DNA of 64,000 bases from Salvator merianae (GCA_003586115.2 QVOM02000001.1:15947291-16011290), one strand, 5' to 3'; positions 10,450-22,195 are shown, counted from the stretch's first letter. The notes: a model not told the origin generated them from the sequence alone. Made by a program: numbers and translations.

Positions 10450-12025
10450 AGTATATGGTTGGGGTGCCTGTCAAACATTTGTCAGCTGCCCTGAGTTAAA
10501 CAAATATATAAACACCCTTGCTGGATTAGACAATTGCCTATCTTGTTCAGCAGTCTGTTCTTACAGTGACCAACCAAATACCCTTGACTTTGCGTAGTTA
10601 GTCTTAAGGACCTAGTATAGCAGGTTGTATGCATCTACTATGGCTCATGGCCATTCACAGGCCTATCCTCCATAAAATTGCTAATTGTCTTTCAAGGTCT
10701 TTCCTACAGTGCCAACCTCCACATCACTACACCTGGGAGCAGAACATTCCAAAGGAGTAGCTATGCAAACTCCTTTGAACTAGATACATGTAAACACATT
10801 CCCATGTGCAGGGTTTGGTTTCATGGATATGTAATTGATGAGCTAAATTCAAGGGGAAATGGGGAGGGAAGACTTTGAACCACTCTGACTTTTTAATAAA
10901 ATAGGAATTTCATTAAACAAATGGTAGAGTAATACAAAATGATTGCAAAAGCAATATATTGGGGAGTGGAATCATTGGCACAATATCTAAGCTGAGAAAT
11001 GTCTGAAAGGTGTTTGACTGCAGGGATAACTGTGCATAAGTGGCAAAGCAACCATTTCAGACAAAAAGGATACTCTTAAATGGCAAGACAAAAGAGTTTC
11101 TGGCAATCTCTGGATGGAAATTGCTCTTAATGACAAGGCAAACAGTTGTCTAAGCTGGTTTGGCAATAGTGCAACAGAGAAGGGAGGCAGAGGGAACTTG
11201 AACTGAGCAGGCATGATCCAAAGGATCAGAACTAAGTAAGCTTTCGATTGGCTTTTTTCTCTACTTTGCTATGGGAAGGAAAGAGGAGAGGAAAAGTTTG
11301 AAAAAGGAGTTCCCAGTACATGCCCTGGAGGTTTATAAGTAAGCTAAGTTCCTGGTTGTCAGGAATCTAAAGCATCCAGCTGAAGTGCCGGGGGCCTTTC
11401 AGGTAAACCATGTCAAAGGGCAAAAACAAAACCAGGTTCCCGGCTTAATAGGGATTTCAGGGGAACCTCTGGTTTTCCAAGGAAGGCAGCAGCTTCAGTG
11501 GATTATTCCACTAAGCAAAAGGAGCAGGAGCAGATCCAAAGGATTACTGGCCTGGATTCTGTATTCCTGGACATAGACTGTACCCAGCCTCCACTTCTGA
11601 CAACACTTCTGGTACCACTTCCTGGAGCGTCGCTAAAAAGGGTCTCCTGTAGATCCATTAGTATGCTGATAGACCTCATCGTTGAGATATACTGGTAGAA
11701 CAGGATGGGGCCAATCTCATTCTTGGTGGGGCTTCCCCTGTTTGGCACCACTCTGTGGAAGGGAGGTCATGGACCCCTTACTAGACAGTGTTAATGGTAA
11801 GTACAGAAAGGTCTTTAGTCTGCTTAGTATGTAGGCTATAAGAAAAACCCAGGAGTGGAGTATCAAAACCTCTGTCATTATCTCTTTTGGTAACAATAGC
11901 AGAACCACCACTGATTGGCTAAGTGGAGGGCAGAAAATACTTTTGCTCCTGCATAGAGCAATTTTTCTTGTAGCTGGCCTGAGAAAAATGAATACATGTG
12001 TCTTATTGAGTGAAATTCTCTAGAG
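10450..12025. other. Stretch without a supported gene
   Basis: No exon or repeat family is recognised. Short frames at 10678-10878 and 10987-11214 have no features. Confidence 0.5.
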
Positions 12026-12030
12026 CATAG

Positions 12031-12160
12031 TTAGACAAACTATGGCTTTCCACATATTGCTGACATACGACTCACGTCATTCTTTGCACCTACCCAGACT
12101 GTCTAGAGCTCATGGGAGTTGTAGTTCAGCAGCAGCTGGAGGGCCATAGTTTGGCAAGAC
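12031..12160. mobile_element. Small inverted-repeat element of the ACAACTCCC type
   Basis: The left arm AGACAAACTATGGCTTTCCA pairs with the right arm TGGAGGGCCATAGTTTGGCA, and inside lies CATGGGAGTTGTAGTTCAGC. The same sequence type appears as half-copies at 42963, 59330, 24895, 5755 and 55560. It fits a non-autonomous DNA element. Confidence 0.55.
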
Positions 12161-12393
12161 ATCCTGGGAGAGCAGGCTAATTCCCAGCTTGTGCTCCAAG
12201 TATTGGAAGGACACATTGGGACATGGGACAGACACCACGCCAACCTGCATTTCATCCTAGTCTGTTTGTATATGTGTTGGTGATGTGTATGATCTGTCCA
12301 GTTCAGAAGCTGCAACGTTGCAGGATTTTCTCATCTGGGGAGCTCATAGTTTCAATGGATCTTCCTGCAGTGGCAAACACTGTGCAGACTTAA

Positions 12394-12900
12394 GCTGTGT
12401 CCAGACAGGTGTTAAAACATGCAATTATGTCATGGCTATGTGGGATTGCCACACATATCTGTGGCAACCTCAATATAATCCCACTATAAAGGGCTGAAAA
12501 CCTGCTTTACCCTATTCTGCTTGGCAACAGCACAGGGCAAGCATCTGCTTCTGCGGTGGTGTGGCACGCAAATCTGGAAATTTTGATGTCGCAAAGTACC
12601 CAGAAGTGTGTGTGCACTGGCCCCTGCACATATGCGGAGTCCATTTTGCTTCAGATTCAGCTGTTCATTTGTGCAGGGGGCCATTTTATTCAGTAAGGAT
12701 CATGCTGCTGAGCTTCTAGATGGGTAGATTTTTGCATTATTTCAGGAAAACCCACACTGAGAGTTGGGTTTTCCTGGAAAAGGATAAAGTGGGATTTCAT
12801 CCCTTTACAGCAGGGCTATGTTGAGGTTGCCACAGATACATGTGGCAATCCCAACATAACCACGACGTAATCACATGTTTAACACCTGTCTGGACACAGC
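12394..12900. mobile_element. 507-bp element with about 95-bp inverted arms
   Basis: The left end GCTGTGTCCAGACAGGTGTT and the right end AACACCTGTCTGGACACAGC are perfect inverses. Pairing continues for about 95 bp (ATGTGGGATTGCCACACATA with TATGTTGGGATTGCCACATG on the reverse strand). The unpaired middle of about 320 bp has no coding frame of note. No convincing target duplication: the flanks are CTTAA and CTAGTT. The superfamily is unknown. Confidence 0.7.
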
Positions 12901-12921
12901 CTAGTTATTTTTAAACTGTAA

Positions 12922-13107
12922 TAGTTGCTGTCTGGCACCATCCAATCAAGGGTGGCTCCTGGAGACTTCATGTACATATCCATGGAATTTTCTTGGCGGA
13001 TGCAGAAGTGGTTTACCAGTACCTTCTTCCAGGGAGATACTGGGGACCGAACTTGCAGTCTTCTGATTTCCAGGCAGTTAACGCACCACTGTGCTATGGC
13101 CACTCCC
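12922..13107 (-). mobile_element. tRNA-derived SINE, minus strand
   Basis: Read on the minus strand it starts GGGAGTGGCCATAGCACAGT, has a B-box-like AAGTTCGGTCCCC, then GAAGGTACTGGTAAACCACT, then GCCAAGAAAATTCCATGGAT, and ends near ATTGGATGGTGCCAGACAGC. It has the same layout as the SINE at 4234 with a diverged head. The A-box/B-box remnants are part of the SINE and do not mark a tRNA gene. Confidence 0.65.
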
Positions 13108-13109
13108 AA

Positions 13110-14000
13110 TTTTAATATAGTATTTGCCAGTATGAATTGCACTCTTTTGCCATTAGATCAAAAATAGTCCTTAAATAAGTGCCCTTATCTTCTAAGTATA
13201 CCAGCTGCAATGTGACCCCATTTGATTAATCACATTTCTCCTCTTTACTTGGATAGGAAAATGTTTTTCCCCTGTTTACTGCAATGACAAAGAGATAATC
13301 ATATCAACTGCAAACTGGGACAGATTCAGGGGGTTGAGTGGGCAGACACTTGGAGGAGGGATCAAGGATGTTTCTCGATCCTCTGGATCCATGATGATTT
13401 TCAAATGTCCCTCAAGTGTTTATTATAGATTAGTGATGTCAAAGCCTTCTGTTATTACCCATCTCTAAAAAAAAAAAACCTTTTCATTTTGCACACCGAG
13501 AAGGAGGTTCTACCATTTCTCACAGGTCCTCCAAGGAAGCATAGGATTGTTTCTTAAACCTTGTGGACTCACCACTATTCCCAGCCTCCCCCATTCGCTG
13601 TTGTCTTTTCTGTCTTTAAAAAGGATGGAGTTTTAATTTCCTGAAGGCTGCAATTAATTTCCACCACGTCTTTGTTGCTGTTTCAAAGGCACAAAAGAAA
13701 TGTTTCTCAGGTGCAGAAATGCATCTGCTGGATATTATTTCTCTTGTGAGGCTCATAAGACAGGCAAAGAGCTACAGCAGTGTTGCTGTAGTAGATGTCA
13801 CAATTGACAAGGAATTGGAGAAACAGGCTCCCCATGGAAGCTTCCATTAGGCTAGTTAACAGGGCAAAAGCTATCAGGTTTCTGAGCCCAGGACTCATTA
13901 AAAGAGCCAGTGCCATCAGAATAATAGGCCATCTGAGCCTAAGAGAACCCTGTTCGGTATATGTAGTAGTGCGGTATAGACAACATTCACTGTTGTTCAT
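13110..14000. other. Stretch without a supported gene
   Basis: No repeat or exon recognised. Minus-strand frame 13707-14000 has no domain. Confidence 0.45.
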
Positions 14001-14003
14001 TGT

Positions 14004-14285
14004 GTAGAATTATAGCATGGTGGAGTTGGAAGGTATCACAAGGACTGTCTAGTCTGTCTAGTCCAGTGCTTTGTGGTGTTTGGGAAAGCAAAATAACCAC
14101 TGTTGAGAAGTGGTAGTTTAACCACGTCTTTCAAACTCTTCAGAGATGGAGAACCGATATCCCCCATAGGTAGACTGTTCGTTGTTGTACAAATCTTACT
14201 GTCAAAGATCTTTTTCTTCAATTCATTTGGAACCTGGGAAGCTACAACATATTGTTTCTGATCATAGCATCTGCACGTCTTCACA
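14004..14285 (-). mobile_element. CR1-type LINE 3' end, minus strand
   Basis: On the plus strand it reads TAGAATTATAGCATGGTGGAGTTGGAAGG, then CTAGTCTGTCTAGTCCAGTGC, then CAGAGATGGAGAACC, CCCCCATAGGTAGACTGTTC and TCTTACTGTCAAAGATCTTT. This is the ordered consensus of a reversed CR1 3' end (tail with ATTCTATGATT-like text first). It is heavily decayed with no intact frame. Confidence 0.6.
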
Positions 14286-15059
14286 TGTTATAACAATTTT
14301 AATTGCAAAGAATTGCATACTGGAATACACTTCTAGAATACATGCAGTATTCTGATCCTCATTTCCTGCATTTCTCCCCATAATTTGTTGGTGAGAGATT
14401 GTCCCCTTTAAGAAACGGATGGGATGTTGCCACTTTCCACAGGTTTGGACTGGAGGATCACGCGTTTCTCATCCCTCTATTCGGTAAGAATGCCCTCCTA
14501 ACAATTTCATCTATGTACCATATGTTGCACAGTGAAGCTTCTCCAGAACTTGCCTCTTGAGATTTCCCAGGCCTGGAATGTACTTACGTTTCAGGAAGGA
14601 CACACTGGGGAGTATGGGCCCACAAAGCCAGCAGGCAGCTCAGTAGGTGTGGCTGGGTTTTTCACAAATGTTGGGAGACTTCTTCTTTAAGGCAACTCAT
14701 GAAGAGAGTGAATGTTCAGTCAAAACTGATAGCATTAGGGCTGACCTTATACATGTTCTTTCCAGTTGCCTGCCCACTGGTTCTACACCATCTGCCACAT
14801 TCTGTTGCTCTTCTTCTCCTTTTTCTTGAGCTCTGCATGGGTGTACAGATTATGTTTCAAAGTTAAATCTGATGTTCACCATGCTTCAGAAGTCAAGAGT
14901 CTGTATTTCAATCTCAGCTTGAGTTAAGAACTCTGCAAATAATTTTGCGGGGTTTCTATATTAGAACGGAATGATACGCTTAATGCCTGTTCTTTTTTGT
15001 CCACTTACAGTATGGCAGGGGAAGGAATGCAGTAAAAAAAAAAAAAGCATACTCCTGAG

Positions 15060-15190
15060 GGGGCTCAGAGATGCTTTAAAGAGGCTAGGCAGGTGAGATT
15101 GTTCATATAACAGTCTGCCCCTCCCCCCTCATGAACATTCTAGCCTGGAAAAGGTGGATGAGAGATGGGTTGAGAACACAAGGGCCATAC
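15060..15190 (+). repeat. Unclassified interspersed repeat, copy 2
   Basis: It shares the CAGTCTGCCCCTCCCCCCTC, CATGAACATTCTAG and GAGAACACAAGG blocks with 2490-2615. After GAGAACACAAGG it continues GCCATACTGAATG, whereas copy 1 is interrupted by the CpG-rich insert at the equivalent place. Confidence 0.5.
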
Positions 15191-15336
15191 TGAATGATCC
15201 TGCTGAATTAGCTTCTTGCGTCATCCCTTCCCGTTTGGCTTTTTTTCTGGATTTTGCCTGCACTGCGTCATCCCTTGAGATATCATACAGACACTGACCA
15301 AAGAAAGTGATTTGACAGCATTAACCAACACCGATG

Positions 15337-15430
15337 ACCTTTCCGCACTGGCTACTATCCTGGTCCAGGGTGTCCCATACTATGGAGTCTCTGCACTCTG
15401 CACTCTGGACTGGGATAGTGGAGGTCATCC
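15337..15430. mobile_element. Short family B-like inverted repeat
   Basis: GATGACCTTTCCGCACTGGC at the left and GGACTGGGATAGTGGAGGTC at the right are imperfect inverses (GGTCCAGG / CTGGACTGGGATAGTGG). It is about 94 bp long. A region at 15590-15780 also shares GGCTGGCAATTCCAGAGAC text with the family B element at 56484. Confidence 0.4.
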
Positions 15431-15779
15431 ACCCCCCACCCCCCCAGTAAAGTGGCTGCCCTTGTTAGACTAGGATGCAGAGTGGGAAATGGTGCCAAAC
15501 TTGCGCTGTATTTTGCTACAGTGGTAATTTTTTAAAAAGTAATCCACCAGTAGACTACTTCGGTATATTGGATCAAGGAGATCATGTGGATGGCCGGCCT
15601 CCATGGTCCGGTACACTGTGGCGGCCCCTTTTAGGCTGGGCATCTGGAAACTGAGCTGGAAGTGCACCACTTCTGCATGTGTGGCTGAAAAGGACCCGGC
15701 TGGCAATTCCAGAGACTGCTTCTTCCACCTTCAGCAGCCCCCAAGTGTGGGACAGCTTGGTCCTGTATGAAAAAGGTCA

Positions 15780-17107
15780 AAAATCCCAGGCTCCCCTCTT
15801 TCCTGCAATATGGTTTTATCGCCTTCCTTTGTCCCATTTCATCCTGCCTTCTCATGCAGCCTTTTGACTGCCCTGCTGAAGCGCTGCCTCTGCCTATCAT
15901 TATGTCCCCTTCTGGATGTGGTTCAAGGGGACCATCTGTTTGGATTTATGCACCGGCTATTCATTACCCAGTTGGGCCTTGTATATACAGTCCCCAATGA
16001 AATTGCAGAGCCTTAAAAAAAAAATAAAAAAGATGGGGGAAGAAAAGGAATATAGAAAAGAAAAAAAAAAAAACCACCAGCACTCAGATTTATTTTTATA
16101 TCCAGCCAGCGATAGCAATGATGACCCTGGTGCAGCGTGGGATATATCCCAGGGAGTAATGACTGGCTGGGGTTAATGGTCCATGTGTGCTCCTTCGTCT
16201 ATCAGATCCTCCCAGCTGGTCATTCGTTCCCAGGAAATACCTGGGCATGTAGATCATTAGGCTTTAATTCCAACGCATTTTTCACGAGTGCACGTTTGCT
16301 GTGCCAAAGGACCCCTGAATAATAAGCATGGCCTTCCGTGTCACACCGAAGGTGCTTGAAACAAGTGAGAGAACCGGAAGGCCAGAATGCACAAAGACTG
16401 TTCCCAAAGCTGTCATTGACTCACAGTAGGAGTTTGGGCAAGCCATTTAAACTCCCTGGGCCTTCGTTTCTCAGGCCCTAACACCGCGATAATTCACGGG
16501 CTGCAAGGCCATGGGGGAACCATTGGGACTGTATAATCTGACCTCCTGAATAGCACAAGCTGTAGATTTTTGCCTGGTAACTCCTGCATGGGTTGCTTGA
16601 CACCTTGTTGCTGAAGTAGGGGCATTAGAAGTAATTACCGGGGGTGGTGGGGGCGGGGCACGTCCCCTAGAAAAGTTGCAAGAACATTCTGCTTGTATAT
16701 CCTAGGTCAGCATGTGTGTGGCCCAGGGGAGGGATAACTATACTCCATCCTGAGAAGGTACAGTTCTATTACCCCATCGCTAACAGACTTCCAAATTATG
16801 TTTGAAAGTGATGGCAAGAGATCCATATATTTAAAATGCATTTCAGACCTCTGATATGATAGGCGGTTTGTGCTCAAAGGTATTTATTTTCTTATGCTGG
16901 GAAATAAGTTTGCATTGTTGAAGGTGGCTTACAAAAATTAGGGAGTCAGTATAGTATGGGATCTGGATGCAAACTACAACTCCTGCAAACAATAGCCAGT
17001 TCAGGCAATGGCAAGGAATGATAGTAGCAGTAGTAGCAACGTTTGGAAGCCCACAGTTTGCCCAGCATGAAATAATAGTCTTGGGTGAAGACCACAGGGG
17101 GGAAAAA
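15780..17107. other. Unique DNA with A-rich tracts and one candidate conserved block
   Basis: A-rich tracts lie near 16016-16075. No exon is recognised. An ACAACTCCTG half-repeat lies near 16975. Confidence 0.4.
16200..16400. promoter_or_regulatory. Candidate conserved noncoding block
   Basis: The text CATTAGGCTTTAATTCCAAC, CATTTTTCACGAGTGCACGT and TTGCTGTGCCAAAGGACCCC is non-repetitive, keeps CpGs and contains homeodomain- and HNF4-like cores. It is called only on appearance. Confidence 0.2.
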
Positions 17108-17115
17108 GCGTTCAC

Positions 17116-17322
17116 CAGCGGTGGCCCGTGACTTTAAGGGCGGGGTGTTCACGCCCTGCGCAAAGCATGCCGCGGCTATTCACAGGGCCTCCAGGCCTCC
17201 GTAGTGCCACAGCAGGTCGCGACCTGCTGCAGCAGTATGGAGGCCTGGAGGCCCCGTGAATAGTCATGCCGTGCTTTGCGCAGGGCATGAACACCCGCCT
17301 TTAAAGTCACAGGCCGTCACTG
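17116..17322. mobile_element. hAT-type fold-back element, 207 bp, near-perfect palindrome
   Basis: The ends are CAGCGGTGGCCCGTGACTTTA and TAAAGTCACAGGCCGTCACTG. The arms pair almost along the full length, centred on GCAGGTCGCGACCTGC at 17212-17227. Flanking 8-mers GCGTTCAC (17108-17115) and GAGTTCAA (17323-17330) match at 6 of 8, consistent with an aged 8-bp hAT duplication. The element at 44087 has related ends. CpG density is high. No coding capacity. Confidence 0.8.
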
Positions 17323-18117
17323 GAGTTCAAGTCCCCGTTTCACAGCAATGCTCACCGGAAGACTTTGGATCATTCGCTGTCTTTCAGCTTAACATGCCTT
17401 ACAGAGCTGTTCGGGGGGATAAATCTGGAACGCGGAAGGTCAGGTTTGCTGCTTTGACTGCCTAGGTGGAAAAGAAGGATACAAAGTCCCTTTTCATATA
17501 CTCCATGGTTCTGATTAAAAATCAGATCCTTGTGTGTTGGATTTTTCCTCTGTATTGGAAGAAAAAGACAATTGTGGCCGTTAGAACTTGTGGTCCACGG
17601 GACATGGATTGAGAAATGTTAGGCAAGAGCAATTGAAGAAAATGCCCAAGCAGGATGTAATTAGAGTGTTCTTATGGAACATGGAGCACAATGGACAGCA
17701 ATATAAAAGAGAAGGGAATCAGTATAAAAGATGAGCAACTCCAAGTGTGCAGCTGAGGAGTTGTGCAATGTCTCTTTTCTTACAGTTCGACATCATTAGG
17801 ATGAGAAAGACCCTCAAATGGACCATGAATCGAAGAGTTTCATGCTAGAGTGGTTCTGTTGGCCCAGAAAAAAGCCTTCCACAGTTTGATGGCCTGTTCT
17901 GGAACAGGCCTTGCACTGCTTGAAAGCTCATGCAGGGCATAAATCTGAAAAGTAAACCATTGAATAAATTATGAAAGGATGTGGATTCTCTACTTTTGCT
18001 CCACCAATTTTTCTTCCATGAATGAATGAAGCCTTGCTCAATGTAAGATATAGACATATCCCCTCATTTTCTTGTTCACTGCTATCCTTGTAAAAGCCTG
18101 AGATTTTTTGGTACCTA

Positions 18118-18552
18118 CGGCTTTTTCTGCACTTACCTTTCTGTAGTCTGAACCAGTGTGGTTTGGAACAGCACCATCTGCATCAGACCAGCTTTTGCCC
18201 TGGCCCAGAAACTTGCTTGAGTTTTGGGGCCAAGCTTGGCTCTGAGGGTTAGAAACAAACTTTCCTAACCTTTGAGGGACCAATTTTGGTGGTGCAACAA
18301 GGTGTGCTGCTGAAATGGTTCCCCAGTCCAAAGCATGGGAGGCATGCCTTCTGCACGCCTCCATATTCTAGACCAGGGCCTGCTGGTTTGCCACAGTACC
18401 AGTGATCCCTGATTGAGATGATGCTCCGTCTAATGCAGAACAGCGGGGAACAGTGCCTCACAGATCCACAATAACGTGCGGATTGATGAGACCCAGAAGA
18501 GAACTTTGCGGCCCTTAATTCCGGGTTAAAGGTAAATGCAGAAAAGGCCTAA
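18118..18552. mobile_element. Family B element
   Basis: The left terminus GGCTTTTTCTGCACTTACCTT and the right terminus AAGGTAAATGCAGAAAAGGCC form about 21 bp of inverted repeat. The interior has a hairpin GGAGGCATGC / GCACGCCTCC near 18346-18365 that recurs in the copy at 21025. No open frame of interest. Confidence 0.65.
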
Positions 18553-18559
18553 GACAGAT

Positions 18560-20800
18560 CATTCAGATGCCCATCGCTTTGAATTGTATAGATTAATTAT
18601 AAACTGTATAAGTGGGAGGAAATGCTACCTCTTAATTGTAAGCTAAAATCTATTGCTCGGAGTAGGCTGCACACTTCTGTCTATCAGTAAGACTTACCAG
18701 ATCTGGAAAGCTATATTTCTCTAATATCTCCCCTTGTGCTATACCTTAAGTATGTTTTAGGGAGGCAGAATGTCACTTTCACAGAAGCTTTTCTTGGGTT
18801 TGATTTCTGACAAGCTTTATTGGTCTCTTTAATCATGGCACCTTGGGATTTTGCTTCTGAAACTTTTTCACCCTGAAGATCTGCTAAGTGAAATAACCTT
18901 AAGGTTGTTATCCATTTGACAAAAGGCAGAAGTTAAAGCCAGCTTGGGCTGTGTTCGACACCTCCCTTCAGACATTCCTCGGTATTTATTTCCACTTTTG
19001 TTTTGTTTATAAGAACTGTTCATGGCAGGTTATAAAACATGCTATAAAACCTTTCACTGCAGTTGTAAAAATCTTGGCAGCCAGCCAGCTAGAAGGACCC
19101 TGACTAAACTCGCCCTGGATAAAGGGAAAGGTGAACATATAGAAGGAAGAGAACCAGACATTCTAGAACAGATGCTCCTACAGAAATTGTACTCATATTC
19201 TTGCATGTTTCACAACTTGCAATGATTTTTGCTATATGATCCAGAAAAGACCATGCTTCGTGCCTGCCCCATATTTTGCTGAAGGAGTCCAAGGTGATCT
19301 ACATGTCCTCTTCACCCTGTCCCTGCTTCACAGCAGAGAGTTCCACAAAATTCAGAATATCATGATAGCCTATGCTTGGTTTTTTCTGTCATAGCATCTT
19401 GTGGAATGCCCATCTCTCTGATTTTATTAGGTGTCTATAATTACAACTCTCAGGATCCTACTGAAGACACAATTTACTTAGGCATTCCTGTGTAAATGGT
19501 TCCCCCTGCCTTTTTAATTAACTCTGCAATTTAAAGTGATGGGAAGCGGTATGGAAAAAACTTACATAAATAGCAAATAAACAGCCTTGCGAGGTGGAGG
19601 AGGCCAAGGGATAGTGGCTGTGCCTTTATTTTGCCACAAAAATGCCTCTTCCAGGCTTCCAGCGTAGCCAGCCTCCGCTTCTCCCCCTGCCAGAGCATCT
19701 GAGAGAGATGCTGGCATCTTTAAAAGGCACCTAGGGGTCAGTGCACGAGGATTATCTTGGAAGTCACTGGCATGTGCCTGGGCATTTGCCTGTCATCTTG
19801 TGGCAGCCCATCAATAATAGAGGGCAAAGTAACTGAAGGGACTGCTGAACCTGTGCCTGTAGGCTGAGGTCGCCTCTGTGCTTGTCAATGTGGCATGATC
19901 TGTGTCAATCAAGATGGGGAGACAGGCCGCAATGACAGAGCCACCTCCCCTCAGGTGCCTTTGTCTGGGAAAGTGGAGCTGTGGCCAACAACTGGCCCAA
20001 TGCCACCTATGGATGAGCAGTGAATTTAATGTGCCATTCTTCAGTCCCGTCTGACCCCAGTTACATTACTCACCATACCAGGCTGGCTCAGATTCATGGT
20101 GAGTGCCTCTGCCAGATGCAGTCACCATGGACAAAAGTCGTACCCATGGGAGATGACCATTTTGTGCCTGCCTTTCACTTCTGTTGTCTAGATGACCATA
20201 CACATCCCACTTGAAACAAGGGGAAAAAAAAGAAACTATGTTAAAAGAAGAGTAGTATAAGCTGGTTGGCAAGCAGCTATTCCTAAAGAATGCCCTTGAA
20301 CCAGTGTGTTTCTGGTGGAATGTGTTATCAATGCTCAAGGCCACTGTAGGCAGGGAATCCCCACTTATAAGGCAGCCCGTGCTTCCAGTCAGCCAACCAT
20401 GTTAGTACTAATTTTTCCCAGGGACTTCTAGGTCTTAGACTAACACTGTGGCTTCTATATTGTGCTGAATATTGCCATCATCCCCTGTGCATGGATACTT
20501 GTGGGGATCCTCTCTTCTAACTGCCAACTGTTAATAGACAGAGTACTAGCTTAGCAATTTGAATCTATATGGCAAAAGTGGGAAATGAATAGCTTGGCAG
20601 CTATTTCTAGATTCCATCTTCATCATCACTGACTATTGGCTGGAGCTTAGGGAGGGTTGGAACCTAGCAATACAGTCATCCCTGCAACCAAAACTATTAT
20701 CATGTTTGATACTCCTGTATTTCCCAACTCAAGAGGGTTTCATCCCAGTTCAGGGCTCCAGTCCAAGAGGGCAAAGGAAGTCAGTTGCCCATCCTGTGTT
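18560..20800. other. Stretch without a supported gene
   Basis: No repeat family or exon is recognised with confidence. The TTTTTAATTAACTCTGCAAT text at 19510-19530 is AT-rich and homeodomain-like. Short frames at 19022-19292 and 20020-20344 have no features. Confidence 0.45.
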
Positions 20801-21080
20801 TGAGGCCCTTTCTGCATGGAATCGTAATCCAGAATTAAAGACTCCGTAGTGCTGATCTGGGACTCATAGATCCACACATTAGTGTGAATCTGTGAGGCTC
20901 CACCACTCCAGCTGGTCTGTTCCTTCTGCATTAGAAGAAGCATGATCCAGATTAAGGAGGCCCTGTTTGGAATCACTGCTAGACCCATTTAATTGGGTCT
21001 ACTGGCGTACCAGAGGGCCCTGATCCAGAACACAGGAGGCATGCAGAAGGCATGCCTCCCATGTTCTGGACTACCAGTGG
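20801..21080. mobile_element. Family B element, left part, with a strong hairpin
   Basis: It starts TGAGGCCCTTTCTGCATGG. The hairpin at 21025-21069 has 20-nt arms CCAGAACACAGGAGGCATGC and GCATGCCTCCCATGTTCTGG that pair at 18 of 20 positions around AGAAG. The right terminus was not found, so the copy is truncated or disrupted. Confidence 0.5.
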
Positions 21081-21436
21081 GCATATATTAGTGGTGAACC
21101 ATAGCGTGCTTCTGAAACATGTCTCCTAGAGTATCCAAGGCTATCAACTTTTGTTCCTAGACCTCAGAGGCATTGGAGTCTAGCCTTGAAGTTCACACAG
21201 CTTCGAGCTAGAGGCATGGACTGGTCTGAACTAGTGCGGCCACCAGACCTACAACATGCTGTCATTGCAGGGAAGGGGTGTTGCCACCATCAATCCTCTG
21301 AGGCAGGCCAGGGTGAAAGACTAGAGGACTATCTGGTGTGCTGCTGTGACTGCTGCTACTACTTCTGCTACTACTTCTGGACTATACAGATTTGTTGTCT
21401 ATGGCAGCATTCCTGCCACTAGTGGGGCCACATCTA

Positions 21437-22137
21437 AGGGTTGCCACTTTGGGGAGCCAAATTTTTCAGTGCAGCATCAAGTCAGATGTGACAGTTGGAG
21501 TTGGGAGGAGTTGCTGTCTATAGATCTACTGTCCTTGCATACTGAAGGTGAAATCTTGCACCTGGTGCGAAGTCAATGAGGTAGATTAGCGTTGCTGTTA
21601 GTGCACCACCCACCATGTGGACCCAAAGCCTCCCTATTCAAATTGGGGGAGTTGGTTCCTGATATCGTGTTGGAGAACCCTTGAACACTAGTCCTGGGGG
21701 ACTTCAACATTTACATAAGGAGTATCTTCATCAGGCCAGCTTGGCAATTCTTGTCTTCCATAAGAGTTATGGGGCTCATTCAGTTTGCTATTTGTCCAAG
21801 ACACAGAGCAGGCCATACTTTTGACCTGGTCTTTGTTTCAGACTGTAGGGTGAACGGTCTAGATGTTGGGAGGGGGAGGTAATCCTATTCTTTTGTCACA
21901 GAAAGAAACTACCATTTGTGAAGTTTGGTATTATCACAGTGGTCTCCTATCAGAAGGGCAGGGGATATATTAAGATGGTCTGCCCTTGGAGACTTATGGA
22001 ATCTGATGGATTCCTGAATGCTCTGGGGGAATTCCCAGAAGTCAGAATCAGTGATCCTGCTGAGGTCTTTCTGGAACTATGGAACAGGGGAACATGATAG
22101 ACTGTTGACATAACTGAAGGCTTGTGCCAAATTTTAG
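21437..22137 (+). pseudogene. L2-type LINE ORF2 fragment (endonuclease region)
   Basis: The reading frame that contains position 21688 encodes LVLGDFNI (21688-21711), the APE-type endonuclease GDFN block, and, in the same frame and with no stop between, GHTFDLVFV (21811-21837), the GHTLDLVF block of L2-clade endonucleases. The residues between fit the family (GLIQ...PRHRAGH). The frame ends at a TAA near 21881. Further on, RLMESDGFLNALGE (about 21990-22035) fits the region after the endonuclease. Upstream the frame is broken, and no reverse transcriptase domain is seen. In life the protein would nick target DNA for retrotransposition. This copy is dead and 5'- and 3'-truncated. A family A element begins 60 bp after it. 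Confidence 0.8.
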
Positions 22138-22195
22138 TTCAGCATGTCTGAACTGGGTAGAAATGGGTGTTTATCTCAACAAGTTAAGCCTCTCC

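Noticed and set aside
13030..13107. tRNA-like A and B boxes on the minus strand
   Set aside because: These belong to a SINE head, as at 4234 and 6989; no intact tRNA cloverleaf was followed through to an acceptor stem.
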